From: Bacteroidota bacterium
GTDB lineage: Bacteria; Bacteroidota; Ignavibacteria; Kapaibacteriales; UBA961
NCBI GenBank assembly: GCA_018266765.1
Contig: JAFDZU010000008.1
Coordinates: 1 to 51,967, forward strand
Reading direction: 5' to 3'
DNA length: 51,967 nt
Shown: positions 1 through 9,124 of the stretch, piece by piece
How positions within the stretch are numbered: position 1 is the stretch's first letter
Layout: every line of letters begins with the position of its first letter
Notes under the pieces: model-generated
What the model was told of the DNA's origin: nothing
Database searches by the model: none
What the model saw: the letters and a program-made list of their open reading frames with translations, nothing else
Position numbers and translations under genes: made by a program

Positions 1-38
1 TTTTTCAACCAAATAGGTACATAGGTTACATAGATTGA

Positions 39-69
39 AGCCCGCGAGTTTGTTGTGGGCTTTTTTTTT
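39..69 (+). terminator. Rho-independent terminator of an upstream gene
   Basis: A 7-bp stem (39-45 with 55-61, one G-T wobble) closes a 9-nt loop and runs into a T-tract at 61-69. It would end a plus-strand transcript whose gene lies left of the window. Confidence 0.75.
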
Positions 70-136
70 ATTCAATTACCGTTGGGTTTAGCGCATGGAA
101 GAATGGAATTAATTGATATATTCCTACAAACTGTGC

Positions 137-156
137 GCTCCTGAAGGAGCTATATG
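137..156 (+). repeat. Small hairpin with GAGCTATAT tail
   Basis: GCTCC (137-141) pairs with GGAGC (146-150) around a TGAA loop. It is followed by TATATG. The string GAGCTATAT recurs near 49007, next to other hairpins, so this may be one copy of a dispersed intergenic repeat. Its ATG at 154 opens a longer reading of the kinase ORF, but lying inside a repeat makes that start doubtful. Confidence 0.4.
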
Positions 157-212
157 CTTCGTTCTTTTCAACTCATTTATTATTTTTACACTACATTGTA
201 TTTCATGTTTGT

Positions 213-220
213 TAATTTTG
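213..220 (+). promoter_or_regulatory. Possible -7 box for the histidine kinase
   Basis: TAATTTTG fits the Bacteroidota -7 consensus TAnnTTTG. No good -33 TTTG lies at the usual distance. If it is used, transcription starts after the ATGs at 154 and 223, which favours translation from 271. Confidence 0.3.
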
Positions 221-270
221 GCATGAAAATTCAAGAATACAACGAAAACTTACACATAACATCAATCGTA

Positions 271-1656
271 ATGCAAAAAAAAACTAAAGATTCAGCAGAG
301 AATCCACCTAAAGAAAATGATTTAGGATTCCTACCCGGTGCAGGGCAATTCGCACAAACACAAGAAGAGTATATTCGTACTCTCGAAGTCGCATTACAAT
401 TGCTTCAGCGTGAAGTAGAAAACTTACGTCAGCAACGTCGAGGCAATGATACTAAAGATTTAATATCTACTACAACTCTCTCAAACGAACAGACAATTAG
501 CACTCTTCATACTGCAACTACTGCTCAAGATATTATACTGGGATTGCAAAAGCATCTCGAAGAACAATTGAGTATTCGTGATTGCAGAATTTATACGTTC
601 AGTTCTCTTCAAATACTCATGCCGGTTGGTGATACACCCGAAAGCAAAGGCGGCTCTTTAGGACAGATTATCAAGCATTTAGATGAACAAGGAATAATTA
701 CTTGGGTAATGGAACAGCGAGATGCTCGTATTATACCGAATATAAGCGAAGCCGCACGAGCTGACGAGGTTAATATTATCCTTGTGCCTCTCTTTCTCCG
801 CAATGCTCCGGTTGGAATCTTCATTGCAGGTACTCCGAAAAGTTCTGATATGTTTAGTTCGGAAGATTTTTCGATATTACTTGGTGCAACCGAAGCGGCG
901 ATGATGGCATTGGATAATATTCGCAGTGCTGATGAAATCAAGCGAATGAATCAACGGCTTGGGGTATTAAATAAACAAATGCTTCAATCATCGAAACTTG
1001 CTTCGATTGGTGAACTTGCCGGGAGCGTTGCCCATGAAGTGAATAATCCCCTTCAAATATTGCTTGCACATCTTCAACTTCTCGAATCAGGTGTGGGAAA
1101 TTCGGAACGTCGTATCGAAATTATCAAACAACAAGTTCATAGAATAAGTGATATAACACGTCGACTATTGGATTTTGCTCGCAATACTCCCACCGAATCA
1201 AACACCGAAAAGGTAGAACTCAATTTTGTTATTAATGAAGTATTGTTTTTTATCAATTCACAATTGAATCGAGATGGAATTCAAGTTTATCAAGAATGTG
1301 AAGAGCCATCTCCGGTGATTTTAGCCGCCAAAACACAAATTGAACAAGCCCTTCTTAATCTACTATTGAATGCTCGCGATGCTATGCCCGAAGGTGGAAC
1401 GATTACAATTACAAGTTATACGGCAAACAATAAATCATACATAACAATAGCCGATACAGGAATGGGAATTCCCGAAGAAAACATGGAAACGATATTCGAA
1501 CCATTTTACTCCACCAAACTGCGCGGTAAAGGAACAGGTTTGGGACTTTCGATTGTTCGGACAATTATTCAGCAGTTTCGTGGTGAAATTGTAGTTTCAT
1601 CTCAAGAAGGAAAAGGAACTACATTCAAATTGGCATTCCCATTGATGACTATCTAA
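271..1656 (+). CDS. Soluble GAF-domain sensor histidine kinase (NtrB-like)
   Basis: The product is an orphan cytoplasmic histidine kinase of about 461 residues. In order it has a short coiled coil, a GAF-like region (about residues 85-225), a HisKA dimerisation domain with the H-box around His255 (SVAHEVNNPLQ), and a HATPase domain with N-box NLLLNARDA, G1 DTGMGIPEEN and G2 GKGTGLGLSIV. The kinase class resembles NtrB/AtoS. The ORF is open from 154, but its first 39 residues overlap a hairpin repeat, and a -7-like box lies at 213, so I place the start at ATG 271; ATG 223 is an alternative. No response regulator adjoins it. The only sigma-54 activator in the window (44536-45750) lacks a receiver domain, so the partner is unknown. 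Confidence 0.85.
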   Translation: MQKKTKDSAENPPKENDLGFLPGAGQFAQTQEEYIRTLEVALQLLQREVENLRQQRRGNDTKDLISTTTLSNEQTISTLHTATTAQDIILGLQKHLEEQLSIRDCRIYTFSSLQILMPVGDTPESKGGSLGQIIKHLDEQGIITWVMEQRDARIIPNISEAARADEVNIILVPLFLRNAPVGIFIAGTPKSSDMFSSEDFSILLGATEAAMMALDNIRSADEIKRMNQRLGVLNKQMLQSSKLASIGELAGSVAHEVNNPLQILLAHLQLLESGVGNSERRIEIIKQQVHRISDITRRLLDFARNTPTESNTEKVELNFVINEVLFFINSQLNRDGIQVYQECEEPSPVILAAKTQIEQALLNLLLNARDAMPEGGTITITSYTANNKSYITIADTGMGIPEENMETIFEPFYSTKLRGKGTGLGLSIVRTIIQQFRGEIVVSSQEGKGTTFKLAFPLMTI

Positions 1657-1712
1657 AACAGGACGTTTTTTTAGGTCATTTTTTTGAATTAAACTATTTG
1701 CAGGACGCACAA

Positions 1713-3350
1713 ATGAAACCTCTATTTATTCTATTATGGATAGCACTTTCTTCGGTCTCACATCTATTTGCATCTGAGAATACAATCGAACGAGTTGTTA
1801 TTTCTCCTAAGCGAGTAACGTTCTACTGCTCAGCCCAACCCAATGGATTTACCTCCGAGCTTTCACCCGATAAACGTAAAATCATTTTATCATTTAAAAA
1901 TTACGCGGCACTCGAAAGTGTACGACAAACTCAAGGGCGAAAGTCTGTGGAAGATGTGTATATTCAGCAGACGGGAAAAGACCTAAAGGCATACATTCAA
2001 CTTGCTGACAGGAAAGGTTTTACGGTTGTTCCTACATTCTATTCAAAGGCAATAATAATTGATATTTTTACATGGGATTCCTTATCGCCGAATGATGATA
2101 ATTATCGTGCGGCATTGCTTGGTTGTGAGCATGGAATTACACCCATAGCCGAACAAAACATAGCTAAAGCGGCTGATGGTGGTAATGCAGATGCTATGGT
2201 TCTTAAAGGAATTTCTACTCTCAAAACAGGAAATACAGACAATGCAGCACAAATTCTCAATCGTGCTATCGAACTTAAAACAACTCTTCCAGATGCATTC
2301 GCCGCACTTGCCCAAATTGCACGTATTCAGAACAAACCAAACATTGCAAAACGCTTCCAAGAAGAATTTTCGGAGAGAAGTGGAGTGCGGTCAATAATAG
2401 ACATACCTGTTGAATATCAGCCGCCATCAGATTCAAATTCAAGCGAACCAATTTCTATCGCTCAACAGTTTAGTCAATCTGTTTTTGATGATTCACTTCA
2501 AACTTCAATTATCGCAGATACGACAAAAATCAGTAAGAAAGTTGTTAGTGATACTACAAGGTTTGCTTCGCTCTTTCAAACTTCTTCGTCAAAACCATCG
2601 GATAAATCATCTTCGCAATCATCAATGCTTGATGATTGGATGAAAACAAGTATTATGGCAACAATAGGTTTTGCTGTTACCGCTTCTTTTTATCTTGCAT
2701 GGCTTTATTTCCGATGGAGAAAATCAAAACTTAATGCATTAATAGCGGCTTCTCCAGCGCAAAAACTTGATGAGAATTTTCAAACTGCACTTTCCGGAGA
2801 AACAATCGAAGAACCGGCGTGGGTAAATGCTGCTACTCCTATTAAAGCGGCTTCTCTTTATAAACAAGGTTCACTTATTAACATGGAAATTAATGAAGAT
2901 TATGAAGAGCACCCTAAGCAAGAAGAATTACCTTTAGCTGCAAAACCTGACGAAATTATCGAACCTCTTGCTTGGGAAAAAGAATTAGATGATGAGCAAA
3001 TGAGTTGGAATGAACCTCCTCTCGGGGAAATGAAAAGTGAAGTATCTGAATCTGTTGTAGTACCGATGATGAACGGATACTTCCCTCCCGGCGAAGTCGA
3101 ACTGGCACTTCATCTTCAACAAGAACACATGCGTCAGAAATCATCTGCTTTACATTCGATTGTAATCGGAGATATACCGAAACACTCATATGAATTATCA
3201 AAGATTGCAAAGAAGTTTGGTGTAGAAAAGAATTCACTTGAAGTTAAAAGAACTCTTGCTTCATTAGAGCAAGACTCTGGGGCTATGAAGGATTTACTTG
3301 TTAAGTTTTCGGGTATAATTAATAAGCAAGCATCCGCACTTCAGATGTAG
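1713..3350 (+). CDS. Exported single-TM protein with TPR region
   Basis: This protein of about 545 residues has a signal peptide (MKPLFILLWIALSS...), an N-terminal beta-rich region, a TPR-like helical segment (about 159-222), a Ser/Thr-rich linker, one strong transmembrane helix at about 313-333, and a roughly 200-residue acidic cytoplasmic tail. The layout recalls FimV-type peptidoglycan/TPR proteins, but I see no LysM domain and would not name a function. The start at 1713 puts the signal peptide at the N-terminus; an in-frame start at 1698 adds five residues. It follows the kinase by 56 bp and ends 1 bp from the convergent permease gene with no visible terminator. Confidence 0.7.
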   Translation: MKPLFILLWIALSSVSHLFASENTIERVVISPKRVTFYCSAQPNGFTSELSPDKRKIILSFKNYAALESVRQTQGRKSVEDVYIQQTGKDLKAYIQLADRKGFTVVPTFYSKAIIIDIFTWDSLSPNDDNYRAALLGCEHGITPIAEQNIAKAADGGNADAMVLKGISTLKTGNTDNAAQILNRAIELKTTLPDAFAALAQIARIQNKPNIAKRFQEEFSERSGVRSIIDIPVEYQPPSDSNSSEPISIAQQFSQSVFDDSLQTSIIADTTKISKKVVSDTTRFASLFQTSSSKPSDKSSSQSSMLDDWMKTSIMATIGFAVTASFYLAWLYFRWRKSKLNALIAASPAQKLDENFQTALSGETIEEPAWVNAATPIKAASLYKQGSLINMEINEDYEEHPKQEELPLAAKPDEIIEPLAWEKELDDEQMSWNEPPLGEMKSEVSESVVVPMMNGYFPPGEVELALHLQQEHMRQKSSALHSIVIGDIPKHSYELSKIAKKFGVEKNSLEVKRTLASLEQDSGAMKDLLVKFSGIINKQASALQM

Positions 3351-3351
3351 T

Positions 3352-4707
3352 TTATTGTGGTTTAGTGGTGTTATTGGTTTGGTCTTTTGGTTTTCTTTTG
3401 AATAATTGAAGAATTCCAAAACTTTCATTTGTCATACGATACGTGAGGATAAGCCCTAATCCACCAAGAATGATGTTTCCAAGCCACATTCCTAAAGCGG
3501 GACTTATTACTGCTCTATCTGCAAGTTTTTCCCCACCGATTAAACATGCCCAATAGAGTACATAAAAGCCAAGTGATATTGCGGCACTCACACCAAAATT
3601 TCCTCGTTTGGATAATACTCCAAGCGGACAACCAATAAATACAAAAACGAAACACGCAAATGGAATTGAATACTTTTTATCAATTTCAACAGAATACTTC
3701 CTTACTTGTGAATCATATTCACCACGTTGAAAACTTTGGGATTCAACAGTAGCTCGATAAATAGAAATTCTATTTTCAATGTTTTCCATGATGCTTTTTC
3801 GCGATATTTCTTTTTTATTAGAATCTTTGATAGCAATATAATTTAGGTGACGAATTGTTTGTTCTTTGAATACACTGTCTAATTTTTTGGAATTGCTGTC
3901 TGCAACACTTACGACTGCTTCCATATCACGAATACGCATTTCACGATCACCACGTGAGAAAACCTTATCATCCGAACGGGAAAAGGCAAAATCTCGTGCA
4001 TCTATGGAAATTTGATGTTTTACAAACGTAATTTTCCGAAAATCTGTTGTATTTGGACGAAAGAACTGATGAATTTCACCATTATAAAGTACGACAATCA
4101 ATTTAGAAAAATCCTGTGAAAACGAAATTTCACCTGTTTCGGCTGATACAACGTTCATTTGATTTTGACGAAGGTTATCATAAATCGTAACGCCTTTTAA
4201 TGCTCGAGATACTGAATCAACTTGCCGTGCAAGGATTGTATAACCTTCCAATTGTGTTGAAAATTGTCCTGCTTCAATTGCAAACGTTGGTTTTTTACGT
4301 TGAATATCCTGCATGAGGATTTTGAAACGGTGATTAGAATCCGGAAGAATATCGTCATTGAAGCGATACATGGCGTAGAACATTCCTAAACCTAATAATA
4401 CAACCGGTAACATCATCCGCACTAATCCCCCACCACTCGCTTTAATGATGGTTATTTCTTGTGCAGATGACATTCCGCCAAATGCCATAAGTGTAGAAAA
4501 TAGAACTCCCATTGGAACAGCAAGAACAACCATCCACGCTAAACTAAGTCCAATAACTTGAAGAATGACGATTGATTCTAATCCTTTTCCCACGAGTTTA
4601 TCAAGATTATTCATCAAGAATTGCATCAGAAACAGAAACATGACGGTGAGAGTTCCAAACAGGAATGGCCCAATATGAAACCTAAGAATATAACGCGCAA
4701 GTATCAT
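3352..4707 (-). CDS. LptF/LptG-family LPS transport permease
   Basis: This 451-residue inner-membrane protein belongs to the YjgP/YjgQ family, which with LptB extracts lipopolysaccharide and passes it to the periplasmic bridge. The first three TM helices lie in residues 12-125, including the typical stretches LAVPMGVLFSTLMAFG and SSAQEITIIKASG. A roughly 200-residue periplasmic jellyroll-type domain follows, then three C-terminal TM helices (IPFACFVFVFIGCPLG onward). The family's two paralogues, LptF and LptG, cannot be told apart here and only one copy is present. It lies 12 bp downstream of the vWA-OmpA lipoprotein gene on the same strand, so the two are probably co-transcribed. Confidence 0.88.
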   Translation of the reverse strand: MILARYILRFHIGPFLFGTLTVMFLFLMQFLMNNLDKLVGKGLESIVILQVIGLSLAWMVVLAVPMGVLFSTLMAFGGMSSAQEITIIKASGGGLVRMMLPVVLLGLGMFYAMYRFNDDILPDSNHRFKILMQDIQRKKPTFAIEAGQFSTQLEGYTILARQVDSVSRALKGVTIYDNLRQNQMNVVSAETGEISFSQDFSKLIVVLYNGEIHQFFRPNTTDFRKITFVKHQISIDARDFAFSRSDDKVFSRGDREMRIRDMEAVVSVADSNSKKLDSVFKEQTIRHLNYIAIKDSNKKEISRKSIMENIENRISIYRATVESQSFQRGEYDSQVRKYSVEIDKKYSIPFACFVFVFIGCPLGVLSKRGNFGVSAAISLGFYVLYWACLIGGEKLADRAVISPALGMWLGNIILGGLGLILTYRMTNESFGILQLFKRKPKDQTNNTTKPQ

Positions 4708-4719
4708 TGTGAGAATTGG

Positions 4720-6162
4720 TTATTGCCGCAATACTTTAAATTGTGTTCGTCTGTTTTTGGAACGGTTTTCTTCAGAATCATTTGGGACGAGCGGGTCGGT
4801 CATTCCGTATCCGTGTGGACGAAGGCGTTTGGATTCAATTCCTCTTTTTAATAATTCTTGTGTTACACTATTTGCCCTTGCTTCTGAAAGTTTTTGGTTG
4901 AATTCCTCTGTACCAATGTTGTCTGTATGCCCTTGAACTTCAAGCCAAATTCGTGGATATCGTTGTAATAATTCAGTCAGTTCGTCGAAACGAATCATTG
5001 ATTCGGGTCGTAGATTTGCAGAATTAAAGTCGAATATAATTTTAGCAGTAAATTGGTCATCTACTTTGAAGTCGCCCGGAATCAAAGGTGCAGTGTCATA
5101 GACTCCATTTGCAACAAGTGAATCTTCGCGATTGGGTATATTCATTTCTATTGCAACTTTATGGAGTCCATAAAATTCGGGTGGTTTATAGGATATAAGA
5201 TAATAGTTTCTTAAACTACGGTAAATATCCATAAAGATATTAATTAACTCCTGCTTGGAACTTGCTCTGTAAAATTTACCGCCAGTGTAATCTGAAAGAA
5301 TTCGTAGTGGTTTTTCGTTTATATATCCAAATCCTACTGTAAAAATATGAATATCATTATTCTGGGCTGAATCAATTAGTTGTTTTGTTCTGGATGTAGA
5401 ATAATTATCCTCTCCATCTGAAAAGAGTACAAGTACCCGAGGTGTTGATGGTGGAATGTCTTTAAATTGTTGCATGGATTTCAGAACAGCATCATTCATT
5501 GCTGAATACAGTCCAAACCCATTTTTTATGGTTGTGCGAAAGGTTGAAAGTATCATGGTTTTGTCTTGCCACAAGGGAACTTTTAGAGTATAATCGCGAT
5601 TAAAACTTGCTATACCTATGTAATCTTGGGGTTGTTTTAGTGAAATAAACAACTCAGTACCTTCATTTATTGCATCTAACACACCTGTCATCGAACCTGA
5701 GTAATCTATATTGAGCATAACAGCATACGGAATAGAATCTTTATCACCAAACTCCCTAACTGTAAAATTCTCGATTGGAAGTTTATTTTTACTGAGTGTT
5801 TCATGAATACTTTTCCAATATCGTAAGTCTTCGCAATAAGGTGGTGCCATGTTTGTGACAATATTGCCGGTTGAATCATAAACTCTGGTGATAATTTTTA
5901 TTTCTTTTGGATATTTATTAGTCTCTATTCTTTGAATTTCAATTGCGAGCTTTGAAACATCTATATCGGTTATTGGTTTGGTTGAAGAAAGAACGAGTTG
6001 TTTTTTATCATTAATTGGGCGGGAATCTTTGCTTAAATCATAATCTTTTGAATGGTTTTGAGTACTACTGCATGTGATGAGTGACAGTGAAAGCACAATG
6101 AGGAATAAGTTTAATATTAATTTCGAGATGACTATATACCATTCAATTGTTTTACGATACAT
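4720..6162 (-). CDS. Lipoprotein with vWA and OmpA-like domains
   Basis: This is a 480-residue envelope protein. An unusually long N-terminal leader ends in lipobox LITC (Cys31). A von Willebrand A domain follows, with the metal-site motif DYSGS at residues 153-157 and the FSDGED motif, over about 145-335. The C-terminal OmpA domain (about 365-480) contains the peptidoglycan-binding signature GHTDNIGTEEFN and the closing NRRTQFKV. It should be anchored in a membrane, grip peptidoglycan and bind a protein ligand through its MIDAS site. It is 12 bp upstream of the LptF/LptG gene. An envelope-scaffold role linked to LPS export is only inference from that pairing. Confidence 0.85.
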   Translation of the reverse strand: MYRKTIEWYIVISKLILNLFLIVLSLSLITCSSTQNHSKDYDLSKDSRPINDKKQLVLSSTKPITDIDVSKLAIEIQRIETNKYPKEIKIITRVYDSTGNIVTNMAPPYCEDLRYWKSIHETLSKNKLPIENFTVREFGDKDSIPYAVMLNIDYSGSMTGVLDAINEGTELFISLKQPQDYIGIASFNRDYTLKVPLWQDKTMILSTFRTTIKNGFGLYSAMNDAVLKSMQQFKDIPPSTPRVLVLFSDGEDNYSTSRTKQLIDSAQNNDIHIFTVGFGYINEKPLRILSDYTGGKFYRASSKQELINIFMDIYRSLRNYYLISYKPPEFYGLHKVAIEMNIPNREDSLVANGVYDTAPLIPGDFKVDDQFTAKIIFDFNSANLRPESMIRFDELTELLQRYPRIWLEVQGHTDNIGTEEFNQKLSEARANSVTQELLKRGIESKRLRPHGYGMTDPLVPNDSEENRSKNRRTQFKVLRQ

Positions 6163-6275
6163 ATAGTTATGGGTATAAAAAGAATAATTGAAAACTCTTT
6201 ACGGTACATTTTAAGTATAAGTGTAACTTTGGACGAATGAAAAGAAATTATCTTTTTGGTACGGTAGAATAATAC

Positions 6276-6725
6276 TCAACGGGTAAGTATTAATTCTTTT
6301 TCAGAGTGAGAAGGTTTATCGATACTATCTGCTTTACAAACATCTCCACAACAACGAGCTATTTTTTCACGAAGGATTAATTTTTCTTCGGGTGAAAGTT
6401 GCTCTACATGCTTTGGAATTTTACAGTCGATTATTTCGGTTTGTTGATCGGTTTTAGTGTTTAATGCTTGTTTATTTCTAGGAATAATTTCATTTTCACA
6501 ATCCGAAGATTCATCACAAGCAAATGCAACCGCAGAATATCCAACATACCCAATAGCAACAATTCCAAATGCTTCGAGAAATGTAATCTCATTAAATGAT
6601 GAATTTGGATGTAGAAAATGATTCCACGAATACCAAACAACAGCGGAAAGCAAAAAAAGAAGCCCGCCAATTGGTATTAAATACATAATTGCGCGGGCTG
6701 AAATATTTTGAATGCGGTAAAGCAT
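6276..6725 (-). CDS. Small two-TM protein with Cys-rich tail, paired with ECF sigma factor
   Basis: This 149-residue protein has two transmembrane helices (about 14-36 and 48-68) separated by a short aromatic loop (WYSWNHF), then a soluble tail. All six cysteines lie after TM2: CDESSDC, IDCK and RCCGDVC. It follows the sigma-factor gene by 13 bp on the same strand. Small membrane proteins with a W-W-N loop often follow ECF sigma genes in Bacteroidota-type genomes, and some may act on the sigma factor. The Cys-rich tail suggests metal or redox sensing, which is inference. I do not recognise a named family. Confidence 0.65.
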   Translation of the reverse strand: MLYRIQNISARAIMYLIPIGGLLFLLSAVVWYSWNHFLHPNSSFNEITFLEAFGIVAIGYVGYSAVAFACDESSDCENEIIPRNKQALNTKTDQQTEIIDCKIPKHVEQLSPEEKLILREKIARCCGDVCKADSIDKPSHSEKELILTR

Positions 6726-6738
6726 AGTCGGAATTGAA

Positions 6739-7296
6739 TTAGTTCACATAGAGAGAATTATAAAGTTCCTTGAGATGCTTTCGCAGGTGCAAAACTGCAT
6801 AGCGTTTTCGGGCAAGAAGCGTGTTAATATTCACACCCGTCTCTTCGGACATCTCTCTAAACGAAATACCTTCAAATTCATTTTTAACAAAAACTTCACG
6901 CTGTTCAGCAGGAATTTCTGCAAGTCCTTCTAAGACAGATTCCCATATAGTCTTACTGATTAATTCTGTTTCAGGATTATGTGTCAAATCTCCAATAAAA
7001 TTTTCGTAAGAATCCATACCGTCGTCTATTTGACTTTGGGTTTGCATATCAGAGAAATTTTCTGCTCGTTTTTTCCGATACGAATCTATAATTCTATTTC
7101 TAACAGATGTAAATACCCAAGAAGCCAAGTTTTCAATCGGTTTTTGTACCGTCGCTGAAGCCGCTAATACATTTGCAAAAACATCTTGCAATATATCTTC
7201 TGCTTCTTCCTGACTACGAACTCTTTGACGTATAAATCCAAGAAATTTTTTGCGGTCAGTACGAAATAGGTTCTCGATTTGCAATGCTAATTCCAT
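6739..7296 (-). CDS. ECF-type RNA polymerase sigma factor
   Basis: This sigma-70 family factor of about 185 residues has region 2 (FLGFIRQRVRSQEEAEDILQ, then NLASWVFTSVRNRIIDSYRK) and region 4 (LAEIPAEQREVFVKNEFEGI with helix-turn-helix SFREMSEETGVNINTLLARK). I chose ATG 7296 because its upstream sequence AAGGAGACTTATACG is a good ribosome-binding site and the protein then begins where ECF factors usually begin. The ORF continues upstream to an ATG at 7380, also preceded by AAGGAA, which would add 28 residues with no sigma homology. The next gene encodes the Cys-rich membrane protein, a candidate regulator. Confidence 0.85.
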   Translation of the reverse strand: MELALQIENLFRTDRKKFLGFIRQRVRSQEEAEDILQDVFANVLAASATVQKPIENLASWVFTSVRNRIIDSYRKKRAENFSDMQTQSQIDDGMDSYENFIGDLTHNPETELISKTIWESVLEGLAEIPAEQREVFVKNEFEGISFREMSEETGVNINTLLARKRYAVLHLRKHLKELYNSLYVN

Positions 7297-7924
7297 CGTA
7301 TAAGTCTCCTTGATAAAAGGTACATGTAAATAACTACTTACTTGTGTGGCTACTTGCCCAATATTACTCAGATTTTGCATAATGCTTCCTTATAAAAGAA
7401 ATTGATACAAACTATTAAACAATTTATAGTTCTACTAAATTTACAATTCAAACATTTAGCTTGAATCTGCACTATTTAGAAATTAAACTTGTATCAAAAA
7501 ATCATGCTTTGGACATTTATATTATGGTTAAAAACTATAACTAAGACACACATTGTAAGCGATTGGTTACATAGTCCTCTCTTTTAATTCTTAAATTAAT
7601 TGTTTTTCTGACAGTAAAATTACGAAAATAGTTCTGACATAGATGTCATCTTGTCATTTTTTAGCATAATTTAACTACTATAACCATATAATGGTAAATC
7701 TATGCCAATTTTTTTTTCACACAAATCTCTATATTTTAGAATAATTTATAATTAGTTTCTAACCGATGTATAACCATTATTTCTCTTTTATACAGCATCA
7801 TACTGAATATATAATATAGAATGATTCTGAAGTCTTATTTGAAGAATGAGAATATTTTGGTAATTTGCTTCTAATTCCATAAAATATGACTATATTTTTT
7901 AAACTCTAAATTCAAAGGTTTATC
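7297..7924. other. AT-rich divergent intergenic region
   Basis: About 630 bp separate the sigma-factor gene from the acyl-CoA dehydrogenase gene. No ORF or RNA gene is convincing. Visible elements are a 6-2-6 palindrome TGACATAGATGTCA (7635-7648) and three copies of TAACCAT (7524-7530 inverted; 7681-7687; 7771-7777). The leader from 7297 to 7380 could be coding if the sigma factor starts upstream. Confidence 0.5.
7635..7648. promoter_or_regulatory. Palindromic operator-like site
   Basis: TGACAT-AG-ATGTCA is a perfect 6-bp inverted repeat in the divergent gap. It suits a dimeric regulator, but no regulator is assigned. Confidence 0.3.
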
Positions 7925-9088
7925 ATGTCAGATACAAACTCAACTTTCAATTTTACATTATCTGAAGAATTACATTCTATTCAAGATCTTGCACGCAGTT
8001 TTGCCGACAATGAAATACGTCCAATAGCATCTCAATTCGACGAATCACAAGAATTTCCACATGAGATTTTTGCAAAGTTGGGAGAACTTGGTTTGCTCGG
8101 AGTATTAATTCCAACAGAATATGATGGTTCAGGTTTGGGATACCAAGAATATGCAGTGATTGTAGAAGAAATTGCTCGCGCTTGTCCAGCTATTGCATTA
8201 GGTGTAGCGGCACATAATGGATTATGTACAAATCATATATTTCGATTTGGGGGTGAAGAAATCAGACAAAAATATATCCCAACACTTGCTACAGGCAAGA
8301 CAATGGGAGCTTGGGGCTTAACCGAACCAAGTGCTGGTTCTGATGCTGGCGGTACTCGTACTACGGCTATTTTAGATGGTGAATGTTATATTCTTAACGG
8401 CTCAAAAAATTTCATTACTCATGGAAATGTTGGTGATATTGCACTAATAATGGCTGTTACAGACAAAACTAAGGGTAAACGCGGAATTTCAGCTTTTGCT
8501 ATTGACAAATCAATGACGGGCTTCTATGGCTCAAAAAAAGAAAACAAACTAGGAATGAGATGTAGCGATACGGCTTCCCTTACCTTTGATAATGTTCGTG
8601 TTCCTAAGAGTCATTTGATAGGCAAAGAAGGAGAAGGTTTTTTGCAGGCATTACAGATTTTAGATGGAGGACGAATTTCAATTGCGGCTTTAAGCGTGGG
8701 AACAGCTCAAGCAGCTTTAGATACAAGTTTGAAGTATGCTAATGAACGTAAGCAATTTGGTAAACAATTGCTTGATTTTCAAGGGATTCAATTCAAATTA
8801 GCAAAAATGTCAATGGATATCGAAGCTGCTAGATTGCTTACTTATAAAGCGGCTTGGATGAAAGACCGAGGAGAAAATATTACTCTTGTAGCCGCACAAG
8901 CAAAACTTTTTGCAAGTGAAATTGCAGTTCGTGCATGTGAAGAAGCTGTGCAAATTCATGGAGGTTACGGATACATCAAAGAATATCCTGTTGAAAAACT
9001 ATATCGTGATGTAAAACTATTAACAATCGGTGAAGGAACAAGTGAGGTTCAAAAAATGGTTATTGCGAGAAATTTGTTAAATAATTAA
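7925..9088 (+). CDS. Acyl-CoA dehydrogenase
   Basis: This 387-residue FAD enzyme oxidises acyl-CoA to trans-2-enoyl-CoA in beta-oxidation or branched-chain catabolism and passes electrons to ETF. Evidence is the full-length family fold: N-terminal helical domain, the LTEPSAGSDAGGTRT flavin/substrate segment at about 135-150, the RKQFGKQL region, and the C-terminal signature YRDVKLLTIGEGTSEVQ, where Glu370 is the expected catalytic base of short/medium-chain members. The chain-length preference cannot be read from sequence. The gene stands alone; a promoter for the next gene overlaps its 3' end. Confidence 0.95.
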   Translation: MSDTNSTFNFTLSEELHSIQDLARSFADNEIRPIASQFDESQEFPHEIFAKLGELGLLGVLIPTEYDGSGLGYQEYAVIVEEIARACPAIALGVAAHNGLCTNHIFRFGGEEIRQKYIPTLATGKTMGAWGLTEPSAGSDAGGTRTTAILDGECYILNGSKNFITHGNVGDIALIMAVTDKTKGKRGISAFAIDKSMTGFYGSKKENKLGMRCSDTASLTFDNVRVPKSHLIGKEGEGFLQALQILDGGRISIAALSVGTAQAALDTSLKYANERKQFGKQLLDFQGIQFKLAKMSMDIEAARLLTYKAAWMKDRGENITLVAAQAKLFASEIAVRACEEAVQIHGGYGYIKEYPVEKLYRDVKLLTIGEGTSEVQKMVIARNLLNN

Positions 9089-9107
9089 ACGAACCATTTT
9101 ATTTTTG
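9073..9107 (+). promoter_or_regulatory. Bacteroidota-type promoter for the cation-efflux gene
   Basis: TTTG (9073-9076), 23-bp spacer, TATTTTTG (9100-9107). The same spacing and -7 box occur at 42384-42418. The start codon at 9125 is 18 bp downstream, so the leader would be very short. Confidence 0.55.
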
Positions 9108-9124
9108 CACCGAAATTTCACATA

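Noticed and set aside
154-270. Upstream extension of the histidine kinase with a hydrophobic segment
   Set aside because: It begins within a hairpin repeat, and a -7-like box at 213 would start the mRNA after these codons; the kinase is complete from 271.
7297-7380. 28-residue N-terminal extension of the ECF sigma factor
   Set aside because: ECF factors normally begin where ATG 7296 does, and that ATG has a strong AAGGAG site; the extension has no sigma homology. It is not fully excluded because ATG 7380 also has AAGGAA.
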